Assembly (NCBI RefSeq): GCF_004795915.1
Contig: NZ_CP039253.1
Span: 682,001 to 746,000, forward strand
Direction of reading: 5' to 3'
DNA: 64,000 nucleotides
DNA from: Rhodococcus sp. PAMC28707
GTDB taxonomy: Bacteria > Actinomycetota > Actinomycetes > Mycobacteriales > Mycobacteriaceae
In this document: in pieces, positions 38,709-48,147 of the stretch
How the letters are laid out: each line of letters starts with the position of its first letter
How positions within the stretch are numbered: the stretch's first letter is position 1
Translations under genes and position numbers: made by a program
The notes under the pieces: model-generated
Database searches by the model: none
Told to the model about the DNA's origin: nothing
Seen by the model: only the letters and a program-made list of their open reading frames with translations

Positions 38709-39605
38709 GTGCCCGTAGCAGCAGACCCCACGCCCACGTTTTCCGACTATGCGCACCCAGATCGACTGGTGTCCACTCAATGGCTGTCCGCACATCTCGG
38801 CACTCCCGGCCTCCGGGTCGTCGAATCGGATGAGGATGTGCTCCTCTACGACGTCGGCCATATTCCGGGTGCGGTGAAGATCGATTGGCATGTCGATCTC
38901 AACGACCCGATCACGCGGGATTACATCGATGGAGATCAGTTCGCGGCTCTGCTAGGCCGCAAGGGCATCTCTCGCGACGACACCATCGTGATCTACGGCG
39001 ACAAAAGCAATTGGTGGGCCGCCTACGCACTGTGGGTATTCACCTTGTTCGGACACCAGGATGTCCGGTTGCTCGACGGTGGCCGAGACGCGTGGCTGGC
39101 CGAGAACCGCGAAACAACCCTCGACGTCCCCGAGTATCCGGCTTCGGAATACCCGGTGGTGGAGCGAAACGACGCACCTATACGAGCATTCGCTGCGGAT
39201 GTCCTCACGAGCCTGGGCACGATTCCGCTCATCGACGTGCGCTCACCGGCGGAATACACCGGAGAACGTACCCACATGCCCGACTATCCGGAGGAAGGGG
39301 CACTGCGCGGCGGCCACATACCTACCGCGGTCGGCATCCCCTGGGCCAAGGCTGCGGCCCCGGACGGTCGCTTCCGTACCAGGGCAGAGCTCGACGAGAT
39401 CTATGCCGACTACGTCGCTAGTGAGAAGGTGATCGCGTACTGCCGAATCGGCGAACGATCGAGCCACACCTGGTTCGTGTTGACGCATCTTCTCGGTCAC
39501 GAATCGGTCCGGAACTACGACGGCTCGTGGACTGAATGGGGCAATGCAGTTCGGGTTCCGATTGTGCGCGGCGAGGAGCCTGGCTCCGCACCTGTGAAGG
39601 CCTGA
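38709..39605 (+). CDS. sseA: Thiosulfate/3-mercaptopyruvate sulfurtransferase
   Basis: A rhodanese with two tandem domains that moves sulfane sulfur to thiophilic acceptors. The 298-aa product has an inactive N-terminal domain ([12 protein letters not shown], then DKSNWW where a Cys would be) and an active C-terminal domain with the loop [12 protein letters not shown]. The catalytic Cys is in CRIGERS at about residue 245. GTG at 38709 is supported by AGGAG about 10 nt upstream. SufE follows 2 nt later, so sulfur mobilisation is coupled to Fe-S assembly. Confidence 0.94.
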   Translation: MPVAADPTPTFSDYAHPDRLVSTQWLSAHLGTPGLRVVESDEDVLLYDVGHIPGAVKIDWHVDLNDPITRDYIDGDQFAALLGRKGISRDDTIVIYGDKSNWWAAYALWVFTLFGHQDVRLLDGGRDAWLAENRETTLDVPEYPASEYPVVERNDAPIRAFAADVLTSLGTIPLIDVRSPAEYTGERTHMPDYPEEGALRGGHIPTAVGIPWAKAAAPDGRFRTRAELDEIYADYVASEKVIAYCRIGERSSHTWFVLTHLLGHESVRNYDGSWTEWGNAVRVPIVRGEEPGSAPVKA

Positions 39606-39607
39606 TC

Positions 39608-40021
39608 ATGGCCGAGTTGCCGGAGTCGCTCGCCGAGATCGTCGAGGATTTCGCGGCGGTCGAGGGCCAGGACAAGCTTCAGTTGCTCCTCGAGTTCAGC
39701 CGTGAGCTCCCTGGGTTGCCCGAGCATCTGGAACAGGCAGCCATGGAGCCGGTGCCCGAATGCCAGTCGCCGCTGTTTCTGTCCGTGGACAGCGCGGATC
39801 GAGACGCGGTCAAGCTGTATTTCAGTGCCCCGCCGGAAGCACCGACGACGAGAGGTTTCGCCTCGATACTTCACCAGGGTCTCGACGGACATTCGGCGCA
39901 GGACATTCTCGCTGTGCCGGATGACTTCTACCTTGCGCTCGGTCTCGGCGAGGCCGTGAGTCCGCTGCGACTTCGCGGAATGTCGGCGATGCTCTCACGC
40001 ATCAAGCGACACGTGAGATGA
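39608..40021 (+). CDS. sufE: SufE family protein
   Basis: SufE accepts sulfur from a cysteine desulfurase and passes it to Fe-S cluster assembly. The 137-aa protein has the family core ([24 protein letters not shown]), the sulfur-carrying Cys in PECQSPLFL at about residue 52, and the C-terminal [17 protein letters not shown] at 39608 is separated by 2 nt from the sseA stop. An in-frame longer form reaches into sseA and is rejected. Confidence 0.93.
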   Translation: MAELPESLAEIVEDFAAVEGQDKLQLLLEFSRELPGLPEHLEQAAMEPVPECQSPLFLSVDSADRDAVKLYFSAPPEAPTTRGFASILHQGLDGHSAQDILAVPDDFYLALGLGEAVSPLRLRGMSAMLSRIKRHVR

Positions 40022-40033
40022 AACTGGAGTAAG

Positions 40034-40063
40034 GACGACCTCGACCCGCTGGTCGAGGTCGTC
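40034..40063 (+). terminator. Intrinsic-type terminator after sufE
   Basis: A perfect 13-bp stem (GACGACCTCGACC, 40034-40046, and its complement 40051-40063) with a CGCT loop begins 13 bp after the sufE stop. It is followed by TTGAT only, without a long T-run. It ends the sseA-sufE transcript and separates it from the condensation-domain gene. Confidence 0.82.
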
Positions 40064-40185
40064 TTGATCGATACACTTACGGGTCGGTACAATCATTGTC
40101 GGACACGGTGTGCGCGATTCGGCAGGTCTGGATGCGCTCACCGTGGTTGTTTGTTCATCCCGCGTGAGAGTTGGTTGCTGTCGAA

Positions 40186-41661
40186 ATGGAGTTCACCGAG
40201 TTGGCGGACTACGCCATACCCGCAGGCACCATCACGGAGTGGATTCCCAGTGTCGGCCCCCACGCGAGCACCCCGGTCCTGGCCGGCTGGCAGCCGGACG
40301 ACCGACCTACGTCGTATGTGCACGAGTCGCACCTGCGCGACAGCTTGAACAGTCCCCGTCAGGGTCGGGAGAGTTGGTTGGGCGCTGCCTTCGATATCGA
40401 AGGACCGCTCGACAAGCGTGCGTTCCGACGTGCAGTGCTCGCGTGGATCGATCGCCACGAGTCGATGCGTTCGCACGCAGCCATCGATGTCGACGGCGGG
40501 GAGCTGAGCCGAGTCACTGCCGCTGAAGGGACCGTCGAGGTCTGGCAGGTAGAGCAGGAGCGCTGTGAGCTCTCCAGCGAGGTGTTGGACCATCTGCAGT
40601 ACTTGTTCGACGAATACACCTCCCCTCTCGCCTGGCCCGCATATGCGTTCGTGACAGTAGAGCCACTGGAAACGCGGAACACCGGAAAGGTGACCGTCTT
40701 CTTTGCCGCCGATCACTCCATCATCGACGGCCTGTCCACCGTTCTGGTTGCCCACGAGATATCCGCGTTGTACGCCCAGGCCGTCGACGGCACAGCCGCT
40801 GCACTGTTCGAGGCTGGTAGCTACTTGGACTTCGGGGTGTCCGAGCGCCGGATGCACGCCGAACTCGAGCACACTCACGATGCCGTGGTGACCTGGCGCC
40901 GCTTCCTCGAAGCCGGCGACGGTCAGCTACCCGCCTTCCCTCTCGACATCGGTAACCCGAGCAGCGGTGACACTCCCCAGGGCGGGCTGACCGATTGGAT
41001 CCTCGACACCGAACGGGCTGATTCCTTTTCTGTCGCGTGCCGAAAGACCGGCCACAGTATGTTCGCCGGACTGCTGGCCGCGTTGGCAATGGCCGGGGCG
41101 GAGTTGACCGGCCGGACCGAGTTCCGGACCATCACGCCGGTACACACTCGGGATCAACCGCATTGGGCGTCGTCACTCGGGTGGTTCGTCGGATTGTGCC
41201 CGCTCTCGTTCGATATCGCGGATGCGGAATCGTTCGGTGCGATCGTTGCGCGGGCTACTCAGCAGGTCACGGCAACCAAGCCGGTGGCCCGGGTCCCACT
41301 CGACCGAGTCTTCCGCGCGCTGGGTGCCGCTGCGAAGCCGCGCTTCGTGGTGTCGTTCATGGATGTGCGTTTCGCGCCGATGGCAGATCGGTGGGACGAC
41401 TGGAATGCCCGGGCACTGCGCAGCAAGCAGTACGACCACGACGTCTATATCTGGATCAACCGCACACCGCGCGGGGTGAACATCTCGGCGCGCTACCCCA
41501 ATAACGACATCGCAACCGCGCACGTTCACCGCTACGTCGGCGTGCTGCGACGAATCCTCGACGAGGTGGTCGACACAGGGACGGCGTCGCTGACCGCCAT
41601 GGTGAGCAGCGGCCCGGCAATGGACTGCGCATCTTTCGCTCCGACATCTACCAATCAGTAG
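40186..41661 (+). CDS. Condensation-domain acyltransferase-like protein (PapA-like)
   Basis: A 491-aa stand-alone condensation-domain protein of the CoA-dependent acyltransferase superfamily, like PapA proteins that esterify mycobacterial lipids, or NRPS condensation domains. The catalytic motif HHxxxDG reads DHSIIDG (D176-G182): the catalytic second His (H177) and structural Asp (D181) are kept, and the first His is Asp. The typical C-terminal DFGWG is not evident. The start is uncertain; ATG 40186 is preferred over TTG 40171, and neither has a good ribosome-binding site. It lies between sufE and accA3, which are adjacent in M. tuberculosis, so it looks like an insertion here. Confidence 0.82.
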   Translation: MEFTELADYAIPAGTITEWIPSVGPHASTPVLAGWQPDDRPTSYVHESHLRDSLNSPRQGRESWLGAAFDIEGPLDKRAFRRAVLAWIDRHESMRSHAAIDVDGGELSRVTAAEGTVEVWQVEQERCELSSEVLDHLQYLFDEYTSPLAWPAYAFVTVEPLETRNTGKVTVFFAADHSIIDGLSTVLVAHEISALYAQAVDGTAAALFEAGSYLDFGVSERRMHAELEHTHDAVVTWRRFLEAGDGQLPAFPLDIGNPSSGDTPQGGLTDWILDTERADSFSVACRKTGHSMFAGLLAALAMAGAELTGRTEFRTITPVHTRDQPHWASSLGWFVGLCPLSFDIADAESFGAIVARATQQVTATKPVARVPLDRVFRALGAAAKPRFVVSFMDVRFAPMADRWDDWNARALRSKQYDHDVYIWINRTPRGVNISARYPNNDIATAHVHRYVGVLRRILDEVVDTGTASLTAMVSSGPAMDCASFAPTSTNQ

Positions 41662-41808
41662 GTACCTTCGGCTTTTTTGGGTCCACTCCCTGTAACCACC
41701 ATCCAGTTTCGGAAGTCCCGGCGACTGTGCTTACACTCCGAAGTGACGCCCGCAACCGAGCGCTGGTAAAACGCCGCGCACGGAACACTTGAAACCACAG
41801 GAGGCTCA

Positions 41809-43602
41809 GTGCCCAGCCACGCCAGCGCGCATATCACCAAGGTGCTTGTCGCCAATCGCGGCGAGATTGCAGTTCGGGTGATACGAGCAGCAGCGGATGC
41901 CGGCCTGACCAGTGTCGCGGTATACGCCGAACCTGACGCCGATGCCCCGTTCGTGCGCCTTGCCGATGAAGCCTTCGCTCTCGGTGGACAGACATCTGCC
42001 GAGTCGTACCTGGTGATCGACAAGATCCTCGACGCCGCCAAGAAGTCCGGCGCCGACGCCATTCACCCCGGCTACGGATTTCTGTCCGAAAACGCCGAAT
42101 TCGCCCAGGCCGTCATCGACGCCGGGTTGATCTGGATCGGACCATCCCCGCAGTCGATTCGCGATCTCGGCGACAAGGTCACGGCCCGCCACATCGCCGC
42201 CCGCGCCAAAGCGCCTTCGGTCCCCGGCACTTCCGAGCCGGTCAAAGACGCAGACGAAATCCTCGCCTTCGTCGACGAACACGGTCTACCGATTGCCATC
42301 AAGGCGGCCTTCGGTGGCGGCGGACGCGGCATGAAGGTTGCCCGCACCCGCGAAGAGATTCCAGAGCTGTTCGATTCGGCCACCCGCGAAGCGATCTCCG
42401 CCTTCGGTCGCGGTGAGTGCTTCGTCGAGCGCTACCTGGACAAGCCGCGTCACGTCGAGGCGCAGGTCATCGCAGACCAGCACGGCAACGTCGTTGTCGC
42501 CGGCACCCGCGACTGCAGTCTGCAGCGCCGTTTCCAGAAGCTCGTCGAAGAAGCGCCTGCACCGTTCCTCACCGACGCCCAGCGCGCCGAAATCCATTCC
42601 TCCGCGAAGGCAATCTGTCGCGAAGCCGGCTACTACGGCGCAGGTACCGTCGAATACCTCGTCGGCCAGGACGGACTCGTCTCGTTCCTCGAGGTCAACA
42701 CCCGCCTGCAGGTCGAGCATCCCGTCACCGAGGAGACCTCGGGCATCGACCTGGTGCTGCAGCAGTTCCGCATCGCCAACGGAGAAGAACTCTCCATCAC
42801 CGAAGACCCCACGCCGCGCGGACACTCGTTCGAGTTCCGCATCAACGGTGAGGACGCAGGCCGCGGCTTCCTACCGGCCCCCGGACCGGTTACCACCTTC
42901 GTCGCTCCCTCGGGCCCCGGCGTACGCGTCGACTCCGGTGTCGAATCCGGCTCCGTGATCGGCGGCCAGTTCGACTCCATGCTCGCCAAGCTCATCGTCA
43001 CCGGTGCCACCCGCGAGGAAGCCCTCGCACGCTCACGTCGCGCGCTGGCCGAGTTCAAGGTCGAGGGCCTGGCGACAGTCATCCCGTTCCACGCTGCCGT
43101 GGTCTCCGATCCCGCCTTCATCGGCGACGGTACGAAGTTCGACGTCCACACCCGTTGGATCGAGACCGAATGGGACAACCAGGTCGAACCGTTCACTGCC
43201 GGTGAGCCTGCCGACGAGGACGAGGCACTCCCACGGCAGTCCGTCGTTCTCGAGGTCGGTGGCCGTCGCGTGGAGGTCTCGCTCCCCGGCCAGTTCTCTC
43301 TCGGTGGCGGCGGCGCCGAGACCGACGGTGCGATCCGTCGTAAGCCGAAGGCTCGTAAGCGCGGTGGCTCGAGCGCAGGCGCAGCATCCGGCGATGCTGT
43401 CACCGCTCCGATGCAGGGCACCGTCGTCAAGGTTGCCGTCGAAGAGGGCCAGGAAGTCGCCGAGGGCGATCTCATCGCTGTCCTCGAGGCGATGAAGATG
43501 GAGAACCCGGTAAACGCCCACAAGGCAGGGATCGTCACCGGCCTGTCCGTGCAGCCGGGATCGGCCATCACTCAGGGCACGGTGCTCGCCGAACTGAAGT
43601 AA
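41809..43602 (+). CDS. accA3: Acyl-CoA carboxylase alpha subunit (biotin carboxylase and BCCP)
   Basis: AccA3 carboxylates its own biotin with ATP and bicarbonate, and serves AccD4/5/6 carboxyltransferases. The 597-aa protein contains biotin carboxylase (about 6-450: [40 protein letters not shown]), a linker and the BCCP domain (about 525-597) with the biotinyl lysine K563 in AMKMEN. Codons end in C/G strongly, as in accD5. GTG 41809 has GGAGG 4 nt upstream. TTACAC at 41730-41735 with TCGGAAG before it may be the promoter. With birA and accD5-accE5 this gives a near-complete carboxylase in 8 kb. Confidence 0.96.
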   Translation: MPSHASAHITKVLVANRGEIAVRVIRAAADAGLTSVAVYAEPDADAPFVRLADEAFALGGQTSAESYLVIDKILDAAKKSGADAIHPGYGFLSENAEFAQAVIDAGLIWIGPSPQSIRDLGDKVTARHIAARAKAPSVPGTSEPVKDADEILAFVDEHGLPIAIKAAFGGGGRGMKVARTREEIPELFDSATREAISAFGRGECFVERYLDKPRHVEAQVIADQHGNVVVAGTRDCSLQRRFQKLVEEAPAPFLTDAQRAEIHSSAKAICREAGYYGAGTVEYLVGQDGLVSFLEVNTRLQVEHPVTEETSGIDLVLQQFRIANGEELSITEDPTPRGHSFEFRINGEDAGRGFLPAPGPVTTFVAPSGPGVRVDSGVESGSVIGGQFDSMLAKLIVTGATREEALARSRRALAEFKVEGLATVIPFHAAVVSDPAFIGDGTKFDVHTRWIETEWDNQVEPFTAGEPADEDEALPRQSVVLEVGGRRVEVSLPGQFSLGGGGAETDGAIRRKPKARKRGGSSAGAASGDAVTAPMQGTVVKVAVEEGQEVAEGDLIAVLEAMKMENPVNAHKAGIVTGLSVQPGSAITQGTVLAELK

Positions 43603-43626
43603 CACGATTCACACCGACGTCCGGGT

Positions 43627-43632
43627 TAGTCT
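43627..43632 (+). promoter_or_regulatory. -10 element for the DUF1707 gene, leaderless arrangement
   Basis: TAGTCT ends 6 nt before the ATG at 43639. No ribosome-binding site lies between. Confidence 0.5.
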
Positions 43633-43638
43633 GTTCTC

Positions 43639-44067
43639 ATGGCAGACAACCCGGACGTTCGTGTTGGTACGGCCGAGCGTGAACAGGCGCTTTCGGCTTT
43701 GAGCCAGCATTTCAGCGACGGGCGGCTCACCCTTCCCGAATTCGACGAGCGGAGCGCCGTGGTCGCGTCCGCCAACACACGCGGGCAGCTGGATTCGGTG
43801 TTCACCGACCTTCCTTCGCCATCGTTGGATCCGACTGCCTCGACTCCGTTGGACCTGAGAAAGTCGACTTCTCCCGCGAACACGGACGAGCAGGACGGCG
43901 CCGACGGGTGGGACTGGCGCAAGACAGCGATGGCGGTGACCCCGATCGTTGCGCTGATCCTGTTCTTCGTCGTCCCCGTCTCCCAGAGTTGGTTGTTCTT
44001 CCTGCTCATCCCACTCGTCGGTGCACTCGTCACCGGTGGAAATCGGTCCAGGCGGCGCGATCGGTGA
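43639..44067 (+). CDS. DUF1707 (SHOCT-like) membrane protein
   Basis: A 142-aa protein with an N-terminal DUF1707 domain (VRVGTAEREQALSALSQHF, then LTLPEFDERSAVVASANTRGQL), a linker of about 30 residues, and two C-terminal transmembrane helices (about 97-115 and 117-135). DUF1707 modules occur in many actinobacterial membrane proteins of unknown function. The ATG start may be leaderless. Its stop overlaps the next gene's GTG by 4 nt. Confidence 0.9.
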   Translation: MADNPDVRVGTAEREQALSALSQHFSDGRLTLPEFDERSAVVASANTRGQLDSVFTDLPSPSLDPTASTPLDLRKSTSPANTDEQDGADGWDWRKTAMAVTPIVALILFFVVPVSQSWLFFLLIPLVGALVTGGNRSRRRDR

Positions 44068-44768
44068 CTGGGATCGATCCCCCGAGAGCACTGTTGTTCG
44101 ATGTGTTCGGCACCGTGGTGGATTGGCGTACGAGCATTGCCCGCGAGGTCGCCGCGGTCACCGCAGCCCAGGTAGATTCACTCGCTTTCGCCGATCGGTG
44201 GCGCAGTCTCTATCAGCCGGCGATGGAACAGGTACGTTCCGGCGCGCGCCCCTTCACCAGACTCGATGTTCTGCACTTGGAGAGTCTTCGAATAGTCCTC
44301 TCCGAGTTCGATGTTCGAATTCTTGAACCCTCGATTCTCGCTCTGAATCTCGCGTGGCACCGCTTGGACCCGTGGCCGGATTCGGTAGCGGGCATCGTCC
44401 GCCTGAAGTCCACGTTCGTCGTTGCACCGCTGTCCAACGGAAATATTTCGCTTCTGTTGGACATGGCGAAAAACGCCGGCATTCCCTGGGATGCAATCCT
44501 CGGCGCAGAGCCTGCGCGCGCGTACAAGCCGTTGCCCGAGGCGTATCTCCGCACCGCTGACATCCTCGGCCTACGTCCCGAGCAGTGCATGATGGTCGCG
44601 GCTCACAACAGTGATCTGATGGCAGCCAGAGATTGCGGATTTCGAACAGCTTTCGTTTCTCGACCGCGGGAATACGGGCCTTCGCAGACGGAAGACGTTG
44701 TTCCGCAGTCGGACTGGACGTACAGCGTGCACTCGATCACCGAATTGGCCACGGTTCTTCACTGCTGA
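44064..44768 (+). CDS. Haloacid dehalogenase, type II (HAD superfamily)
   Basis: A 234-aa HAD hydrolase closest to L-2-haloacid dehalogenase type II: nucleophile D13 region LLFDVFGTVVDW, motif II LSNGNISLL, Lys in RAYKPLPEAY and motif IV VAAHNSDLMAARDCGFRTAFVSRP. Haloacid dehalogenases use an Asp ester intermediate to displace halide; the substrate may be a natural metabolite. GTG 44064 is inside the DUF1707 stop (GTGA), so it is coupled. Confidence 0.87.
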   Translation: MTGIDPPRALLFDVFGTVVDWRTSIAREVAAVTAAQVDSLAFADRWRSLYQPAMEQVRSGARPFTRLDVLHLESLRIVLSEFDVRILEPSILALNLAWHRLDPWPDSVAGIVRLKSTFVVAPLSNGNISLLLDMAKNAGIPWDAILGAEPARAYKPLPEAYLRTADILGLRPEQCMMVAAHNSDLMAARDCGFRTAFVSRPREYGPSQTEDVVPQSDWTYSVHSITELATVLHC

Positions 44769-44845
44769 GATGCATCGCGGTATCCATCAGATTGCCGAAA
44801 TGCTGCTTACGCGTCGATGTCGACCATTCCTCACCGCGCTTGGGC

Positions 44846-45823
44846 CTATTTCACTGCTTCGATACGGCTACCGACCGCGTGGACGACGACGATCTGCGGA
44901 TTCCACGGCACCAGGGCGTCGATCGATTTTTCGAGTTCGTCGATCGGCGGAAGATTCTGAGGGCCCAGTACTTCGATCACCGCGGTATCGGCCTGCCAGG
45001 TGACGGATCCGACCTGAGCATCCGGAACGGATGCGAGCCATTGCTCTGCCGCGTCGTGAATCTGACGCACCCAGAGTGAGGTAAGCGAATTGATCACCAT
45101 GGGAATGGCCACGACTACCAGCGCTGATGCCAACAGGAGAAATACGCGAGCATGTCGCGGCGACTCCGTGGTGCGGCTTTCTCGGGCGTAGCCGGCGACA
45201 ACGAGTACCAGGGTGGAGGTGATCACCATCGCAACCACGTTCGAGGCGAACAAAACCAGCGCACCGAGCGCAAGTGATGGTGCCCCGGATCCGAGGCAGA
45301 CGCCGACGACGGCAAGTGGTGGGACCAGAGAAATTGCGATGGCCACGCCGGGAAGCACATCACCGACGTCACGACGCGTGATGGCAATGGATCCGGCGAA
45401 GCCCGTGGCAATCGCAGCCACGAGGTCGGCCAATGTCGGGGAGGTGCGTCCGAGAACCTGAGAGTTGGTCAACACGTTGGTCGGGTTGAGCAGAACCTGC
45501 GCGAACAGGTATCCGAACGCCACGACCAACAGGAGCCCCAACAGCACATGTAACGCACTCCTGAACACGAGTGATCCACGACCGGTGGCAATCCCGAGGC
45601 CGGCACCGAGGATTGGTGTCGACAATGGAGCTACGATCATCGCCCCGATGACGGTGGCCGTCGAGTCTGCAACCACACCCGCGACTGCGATGATTCCGGA
45701 AAGGGTGAGCATGATCCAGAATGCCGACCGCTTTGCACCACTGTCCCCGGCCGCGAGATCCAACCGATCGTCGAGTTCGTCGAGACTTCGACGCTGACTG
45801 TCCGGGACCAAAAATGCAAGCAT
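44846..45823 (-). CDS. DUF389 family membrane protein
   Basis: A 325-aa membrane protein of the TIGR00341/DUF389 family. About seven hydrophobic helices occupy residues 35-240; GAMIVAPLSTPILGAGLG and ITRRDVGDVLPGVAIAISLVPPLAVVG are family hallmarks. A soluble C-terminal alpha/beta domain follows (VTWQADTAVIEVLGPQNLPPID). Function is unknown. AAAGG lies 7 nt upstream of the ATG at 45823. Confidence 0.9.
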   Translation of the reverse strand: MLAFLVPDSQRRSLDELDDRLDLAAGDSGAKRSAFWIMLTLSGIIAVAGVVADSTATVIGAMIVAPLSTPILGAGLGIATGRGSLVFRSALHVLLGLLLVVAFGYLFAQVLLNPTNVLTNSQVLGRTSPTLADLVAAIATGFAGSIAITRRDVGDVLPGVAIAISLVPPLAVVGVCLGSGAPSLALGALVLFASNVVAMVITSTLVLVVAGYARESRTTESPRHARVFLLLASALVVVAIPMVINSLTSLWVRQIHDAAEQWLASVPDAQVGSVTWQADTAVIEVLGPQNLPPIDELEKSIDALVPWNPQIVVVHAVGSRIEAVK

Positions 45824-45979
45824 CTCCCAGCCTTTCGAAAAAACAGAAGCCAGCGATCGCGGTTACACGGTAGCCCGCTTTCAGCGAGTGCGTACCGAAA
45901 ACCGAGCACACCGAACCTGCCTGCTCGGTGACGGAGAACCGGTCGGGGTGCGCCTCCACTCACTGCGCGTCGAGATCCA

Positions 45980-46009
45980 CCCCGCACGATCGGATTTCTT
46001 CGTGCGGGG
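45980..46009. other. 10-bp stem hairpin in the leader region
   Basis: CCCCGCACGA (45980-45989) pairs with TCGTGCGGGG (46000-46009), loop TCGGATTTCT. It lies about 285 bp upstream of the release-factor-like start. No T-run follows on the plus strand; its role is unclear. Confidence 0.4.
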
Positions 46010-46047
46010 CGAACACCCAACGCCGGTGACCGCTTTCGGCCGCACCG

Positions 46048-46066
46048 AAAGTGGAGTCCCACTTTT
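46048..46066 (+). terminator. Possible intrinsic terminator/attenuator hairpin
   Basis: AAAGTGG (46048-46054), loop AGTC, CCACTTT (46059-46065) then a T and GTTCT. The A-rich stem ending in a T-run looks like a short Rho-independent terminator on the plus strand. With no complete plus-strand gene before it, it could attenuate a leader transcript of the gene starting at 46293. Confidence 0.4.
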
Positions 46067-46292
46067 GTTCTCGGTCGCCGAGCTCAACGAGAGCATCCTG
46101 ACTTGCTGGTCATGTTTTCGTTCCGACGTACCTCACAAAGCCCCAGTTGGAGACCGAGTGTGGGACACTCACGAAGGACAAGCCGGTACACAGCCCCACC
46201 TACTGCACGCAGTTCGCGAACACGCATCTGCGCATCGGTTGGGATGGCCACAGCTTTCCGGCGGTCAGTTCTCTCCAAGAGAAGGGCTAAAG

Positions 46293-47402
46293 ATGCTACA
46301 CACAGACATACCAAGCCAGGCAGAGATCATCGACCTAGCTTCCACCGAGGGAAGAACTTGCGTGTCGATCTACACACCGACCGCAGACACGGTACGAGAT
46401 CATGATCGCGTGCAGCGTGAATTTGCCGGCCAGGTGCGCTCGGCACTAGCGCAGATCGAAGACTCCGCCGAGCGAGCAACTATCGAGCACTCATTCGAGG
46501 CGCTCACCGAATGGTCGGAATTCTGGCGATACCAATCTCGCACCCTTGTCGTTCACGCAACCACCGAACGCATCCGTAGTTATCGCTTGCCCAACCGTCT
46601 CACGGCCGTGACATTCGCCGGCGACCGCTTTTACCTCAAGCCCATGCTCCGCACCACATCGTTCCCGCAGACTGCGTTCGTCCTGGCGTTGGCCGAGGGT
46701 GGCGTGCGGCTGGTCGACGTCTCCGCTGACCAACCACCTGCGGAGGTGAAGGTGCCCGGCCTGCCGACGGACCTCGAGTCCGAGCTCGGTAAGCCCGAGC
46801 GCAGCGGATACGGCCCCGGTGGAAGGCCCCACAACCCGGACAGTCGTATGACTCGTATTCGGCAATTCACCCGCATTGTCGACCAGGCTCTGCGCACCAC
46901 TTTGATCGGTCGCGGCATTCCGTTGATCCTCGCTGCGGCCGACCCCATCGCATCGATCTACCGCGGCACCACTACCTACCCGGGGCTGCTGCCACAGGGC
47001 ATCGACGGCAATCCCCAAGCGCTCAGCGATGGCGCATTGGCGGACGCTGCCCGCACCGTGCTGGACAATCACTACCGCGACCAACTGTTCGACCTGCGTC
47101 GACTCTTCGACGAGCGCAAGTCGCAGGGCCGCGGACTTACCGATGTTGCGGACGTCGCGAAGGCTGCCACGTACGGCGCGATCAGCACGGTAATGGTCGA
47201 CATCGAGAGCATCGTCCCGGGTACCGTCGATCCAGGTACCGGTGACGTGCACTTCACGGGCGCCGACGACGCACAGGTCTATGGCGTGGTGGACGAGATA
47301 ACCCGGCGCGCTTTGCTGTCCGGCGCGACGGTGACCGCCGTTCGAAGCGAAGATATGCCCGACGGCGCACAGATCGCGGCGATCCTGCGGTACAGGAGCT
47401 GA
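46293..47402 (+). CDS. Release-factor-like (baeRF-type) protein
   Basis: A 369-aa protein resembling the bacterial archaeo-eukaryotic release-factor-like family. The N-terminal domain has CVSIYTPTADTVRDHDRVQREFAGQVRSAL, and the C-terminal third (ATYGAISTVMVDIESIVPGT, then ITRRALLSGATVTAVRSEDMP) is like eRF1 domain 3, an L7Ae fold. A GYGPGG stretch is reminiscent of, but is not, GGQ. Such proteins may rescue ribosomes or cleave tRNA, but the function is unproven. The start ATG 46293 has GAAGGG 6 nt upstream; the longer open frame is rejected. Confidence 0.72.
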   Translation: MLHTDIPSQAEIIDLASTEGRTCVSIYTPTADTVRDHDRVQREFAGQVRSALAQIEDSAERATIEHSFEALTEWSEFWRYQSRTLVVHATTERIRSYRLPNRLTAVTFAGDRFYLKPMLRTTSFPQTAFVLALAEGGVRLVDVSADQPPAEVKVPGLPTDLESELGKPERSGYGPGGRPHNPDSRMTRIRQFTRIVDQALRTTLIGRGIPLILAAADPIASIYRGTTTYPGLLPQGIDGNPQALSDGALADAARTVLDNHYRDQLFDLRRLFDERKSQGRGLTDVADVAKAATYGAISTVMVDIESIVPGTVDPGTGDVHFTGADDAQVYGVVDEITRRALLSGATVTAVRSEDMPDGAQIAAILRYRS

Positions 47403-47405
47403 TCT

Positions 47406-47436
47406 GAGTTTCCCGCCCGTTTGCGGGCGGGAACTC
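47406..47436. terminator. Bidirectional terminator between convergent genes
   Basis: TCCCGCCCG (47411-47419) pairs with CGGGCGGGA (47424-47432), loop TTTG; GAGT and ACTC extend the stem around one bulged T. It lies 4 bp after the release-factor-like stop and before the methyltransferase stop at 47470. Confidence 0.8.
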
Positions 47437-47469
47437 TCCACCTGGCATCGATCGGACCCTCGTTCGCTT

Positions 47470-48108
47470 CTACTTGCGCGCAATAATGTATGCCTGCGGT
47501 TGAAGCTCAGATCCCGTCGGCGCACGGACTACTCGAACTTCCACCTGAAATCCCCTCTCGGATAATTGATCCGAGATTTCCTCAGGAGACAGACGGTAGA
47601 CGTCGTACGCGACGGCATGACCGTAAGCGTGCTCGATCCGTACTCGCTCGTCTCCGACCTGAAACGAGAGTAGAAGCAATCCGCCCGGGGCAAGGACCCG
47701 CCAGAACTCGGCGAAGACCACGGTCAGGAGCTTCGGCGGGGTATGAATTATCGAATACCATGCGACTACCCCCTCGAAGCATCCGCCTGCGAGGTTCAGA
47801 TCGAGTATCGAACCGACGTCGAATTGCAGTGCAGGATAGCCTCTTCGGGCGATGTCGATCATCGCCGGGGACACATCGATCCCGAGAGTAGTCAGCCCGT
47901 GGCCGTGGAGGTACTCCGAAACCCGACCGGGTCCACACCCGGCGTCGAGAACTCGCGTGCCTCCACCGGCAAACAACATGTCCGCAAACGTGTCCAACAA
48001 TCGCCGATCGAGTGGTTTGTGTGAGAGTTCATCTCGAAGTAGTTCGGCATAGCTGTGCGCGACCGCATCGTAGGCCGTTCTTGTCATATCCAGATGGTCG
48101 ATGTCCAT
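47470..48108 (-). CDS. Class I SAM-dependent methyltransferase
   Basis: A 212-aa methyltransferase of the UbiE/COQ5-like class. Motif I is VLDAGCGPGRVSEYL, followed by motif II LGIDVSPAMIDIARR and motif III LAPGGLLLLSFQ. The substrate is unknown. The start ATG 48108 has GAGAGGGG 4 nt upstream; an earlier GTG/ATG at 48138 would extend it by 10 residues. The gene upstream on the same strand is 40 nt away. Confidence 0.9.
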   Translation of the reverse strand: MDIDHLDMTRTAYDAVAHSYAELLRDELSHKPLDRRLLDTFADMLFAGGGTRVLDAGCGPGRVSEYLHGHGLTTLGIDVSPAMIDIARRGYPALQFDVGSILDLNLAGGCFEGVVAWYSIIHTPPKLLTVVFAEFWRVLAPGGLLLLSFQVGDERVRIEHAYGHAVAYDVYRLSPEEISDQLSERGFQVEVRVVRAPTGSELQPQAYIIARK

Positions 48109-48147
48109 AGCACCCCTCTCGCAATAGAATTCGATCACGACTCTCTC

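Larger units (their letters stand above)
45824..46292. other. Divergent intergenic region with hairpins
   Basis: About 470 bp separate the DUF389 start from the release-factor-like gene. The frame upstream of that gene stays open for 135 codons, but the translated sequence has no family features. Two hairpins are seen (see their entries). It probably holds the two promoters and a long structured leader for the plus-strand gene. Confidence 0.45.

Noticed and set aside
42633..43571. 312-aa open frame opposite accA3, and similar frames opposite accD5 (35682-36233 and 36291-37151)
   Set aside because: Shadow frames on highly biased codons; the sense strand encodes the whole carboxylase proteins.
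45888..46292. N-terminal extension of the release-factor-like protein
   Set aside because: The frame is open for 135 codons, but the product has no recognisable features and a good ribosome-binding site precedes ATG 46293.
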